Origin: an uncultured Leuconostoc sp.
Lineage (GTDB): Bacteria > Bacillota > Bacilli > Lactobacillales > Lactobacillaceae
Length of the DNA: 5,174 nt
Assembly: GCA_900554745.1 (NCBI GenBank)
Contig: USIU01000096.1
Location: 1-5,174, forward strand
Direction: 5' to 3'
Every line of letters begins with the position of its first letter. Within the stretch, counting starts at the first letter, position 1. Positions 4,944 through 5,174 of the stretch are shown one piece after another. Both the position numbers and the translations under genes were made by a program. Below the pieces are notes generated by a model. The model ran no database searches. It had not been told where the DNA came from and saw only the letters and a program-made list of their open reading frames with translations.

Positions 4944-5174
4944 ATGTTGATCAAATCAAGGCGTGCAATTATCGGTATAATCACGCTGATTGCACTATTG
5001 ATGCTTTTTTGTGTGCTGTTGTCAGGTCATTTCTGGACAGCAAACACGACCTTTAACGATCGTTTCACGGTTTTCTCGTTGTTACAGTATTTGGGATTAG
5101 TGATTGGGTTATTGGGCTTAACAGCGTTAGTGGTTAAGCTATCCGAGCATTATGATAATCTGGTTAAAAATTTT
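4944..5174 (+). CDS. N-terminal part of a polytopic membrane protein (3' end outside window)
   Basis: The frame is open from the ATG at 4944 to the window edge, giving 77 residues. A short basic start (MLIKSRR) is followed by a membrane segment at about 8-28. An extracytoplasmic loop (HFWTANTTFNDRF, 29-41) leads to a second membrane segment at about 45-66, then polar sequence ending HYDNLVKNF. By the positive-inside rule the N-terminus should be cytoplasmic. The short loop between two spans suggests the start of a larger polytopic protein. A GT-C glycosyltransferase-like protein, as at the left edge, is one possibility, but too little is visible to name a family. The AAGGGGG RBS at 4926-4932 supports this start. 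A separate ATG at 4935 runs straight into a stop. Confidence 0.6.
   Translation, partial: MLIKSRRAIIGIITLIALLMLFCVLLSGHFWTANTTFNDRFTVFSLLQYLGLVIGLLGLTALVVKLSEHYDNLVKNF

Overview
The window is moderately AT-rich, and every supported gene lies on the + strand. Strong AGGAG-type ribosome binding sites, TATAAT-like boxes, a likely TTG start, a coupled TTG start, and short genes separated by hairpin-plus-T-run terminators point to a low-GC Gram-positive. The ChW-repeat GH25 lysozyme, the YfhO-like membrane protein and the Ser/Thr/Gln-rich anchored protein fit a lactic acid bacterium. Leuconostoc/Weissella relatives are my best guess, from the general look only.

Layout. (1) 2-838 is the 3' part of a gene for a large membrane protein, probably YfhO-like; it is open at the left edge. 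(2) 841-924 is a very long nested hairpin followed by T runs. It acts as a terminator candidate and looks like a collapsed insertion element. (3) 960-3119 encodes a secreted lysozyme with nine ChW cell-wall-binding repeats, arranged as three 156-residue triplets, followed by a C-terminal GH25 domain. (4) 3116-3592 is translationally coupled to it and encodes a small protein with one membrane segment, a low-complexity stalk and a 47-residue C-terminal domain. A terminator follows. (5) 3723-4214, with its own promoter, encodes a 163-residue PASTA-domain protein with a basic tail and no clear export signal. (6) 4451-4657 encodes a 68-residue protein with two membrane segments, flanked by an 11-bp inverted repeat upstream and a strong terminator downstream. 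(7) 4944-5174 is the start of another membrane-protein gene, open at the right edge, preceded by a promoter and a long leader.

The window reads as a cell-envelope neighbourhood split into short transcription units. Only the lysozyme and the anchored protein are clearly co-expressed. I see no CRISPR array, tRNA, rRNA, phage module or intact transposase. The least ordinary items are the indel-free triplet architecture of the wall-binding region, the lysozyme/anchored-protein pair, the PASTA protein without an obvious export signal, and the element-like hairpin at 841-916.
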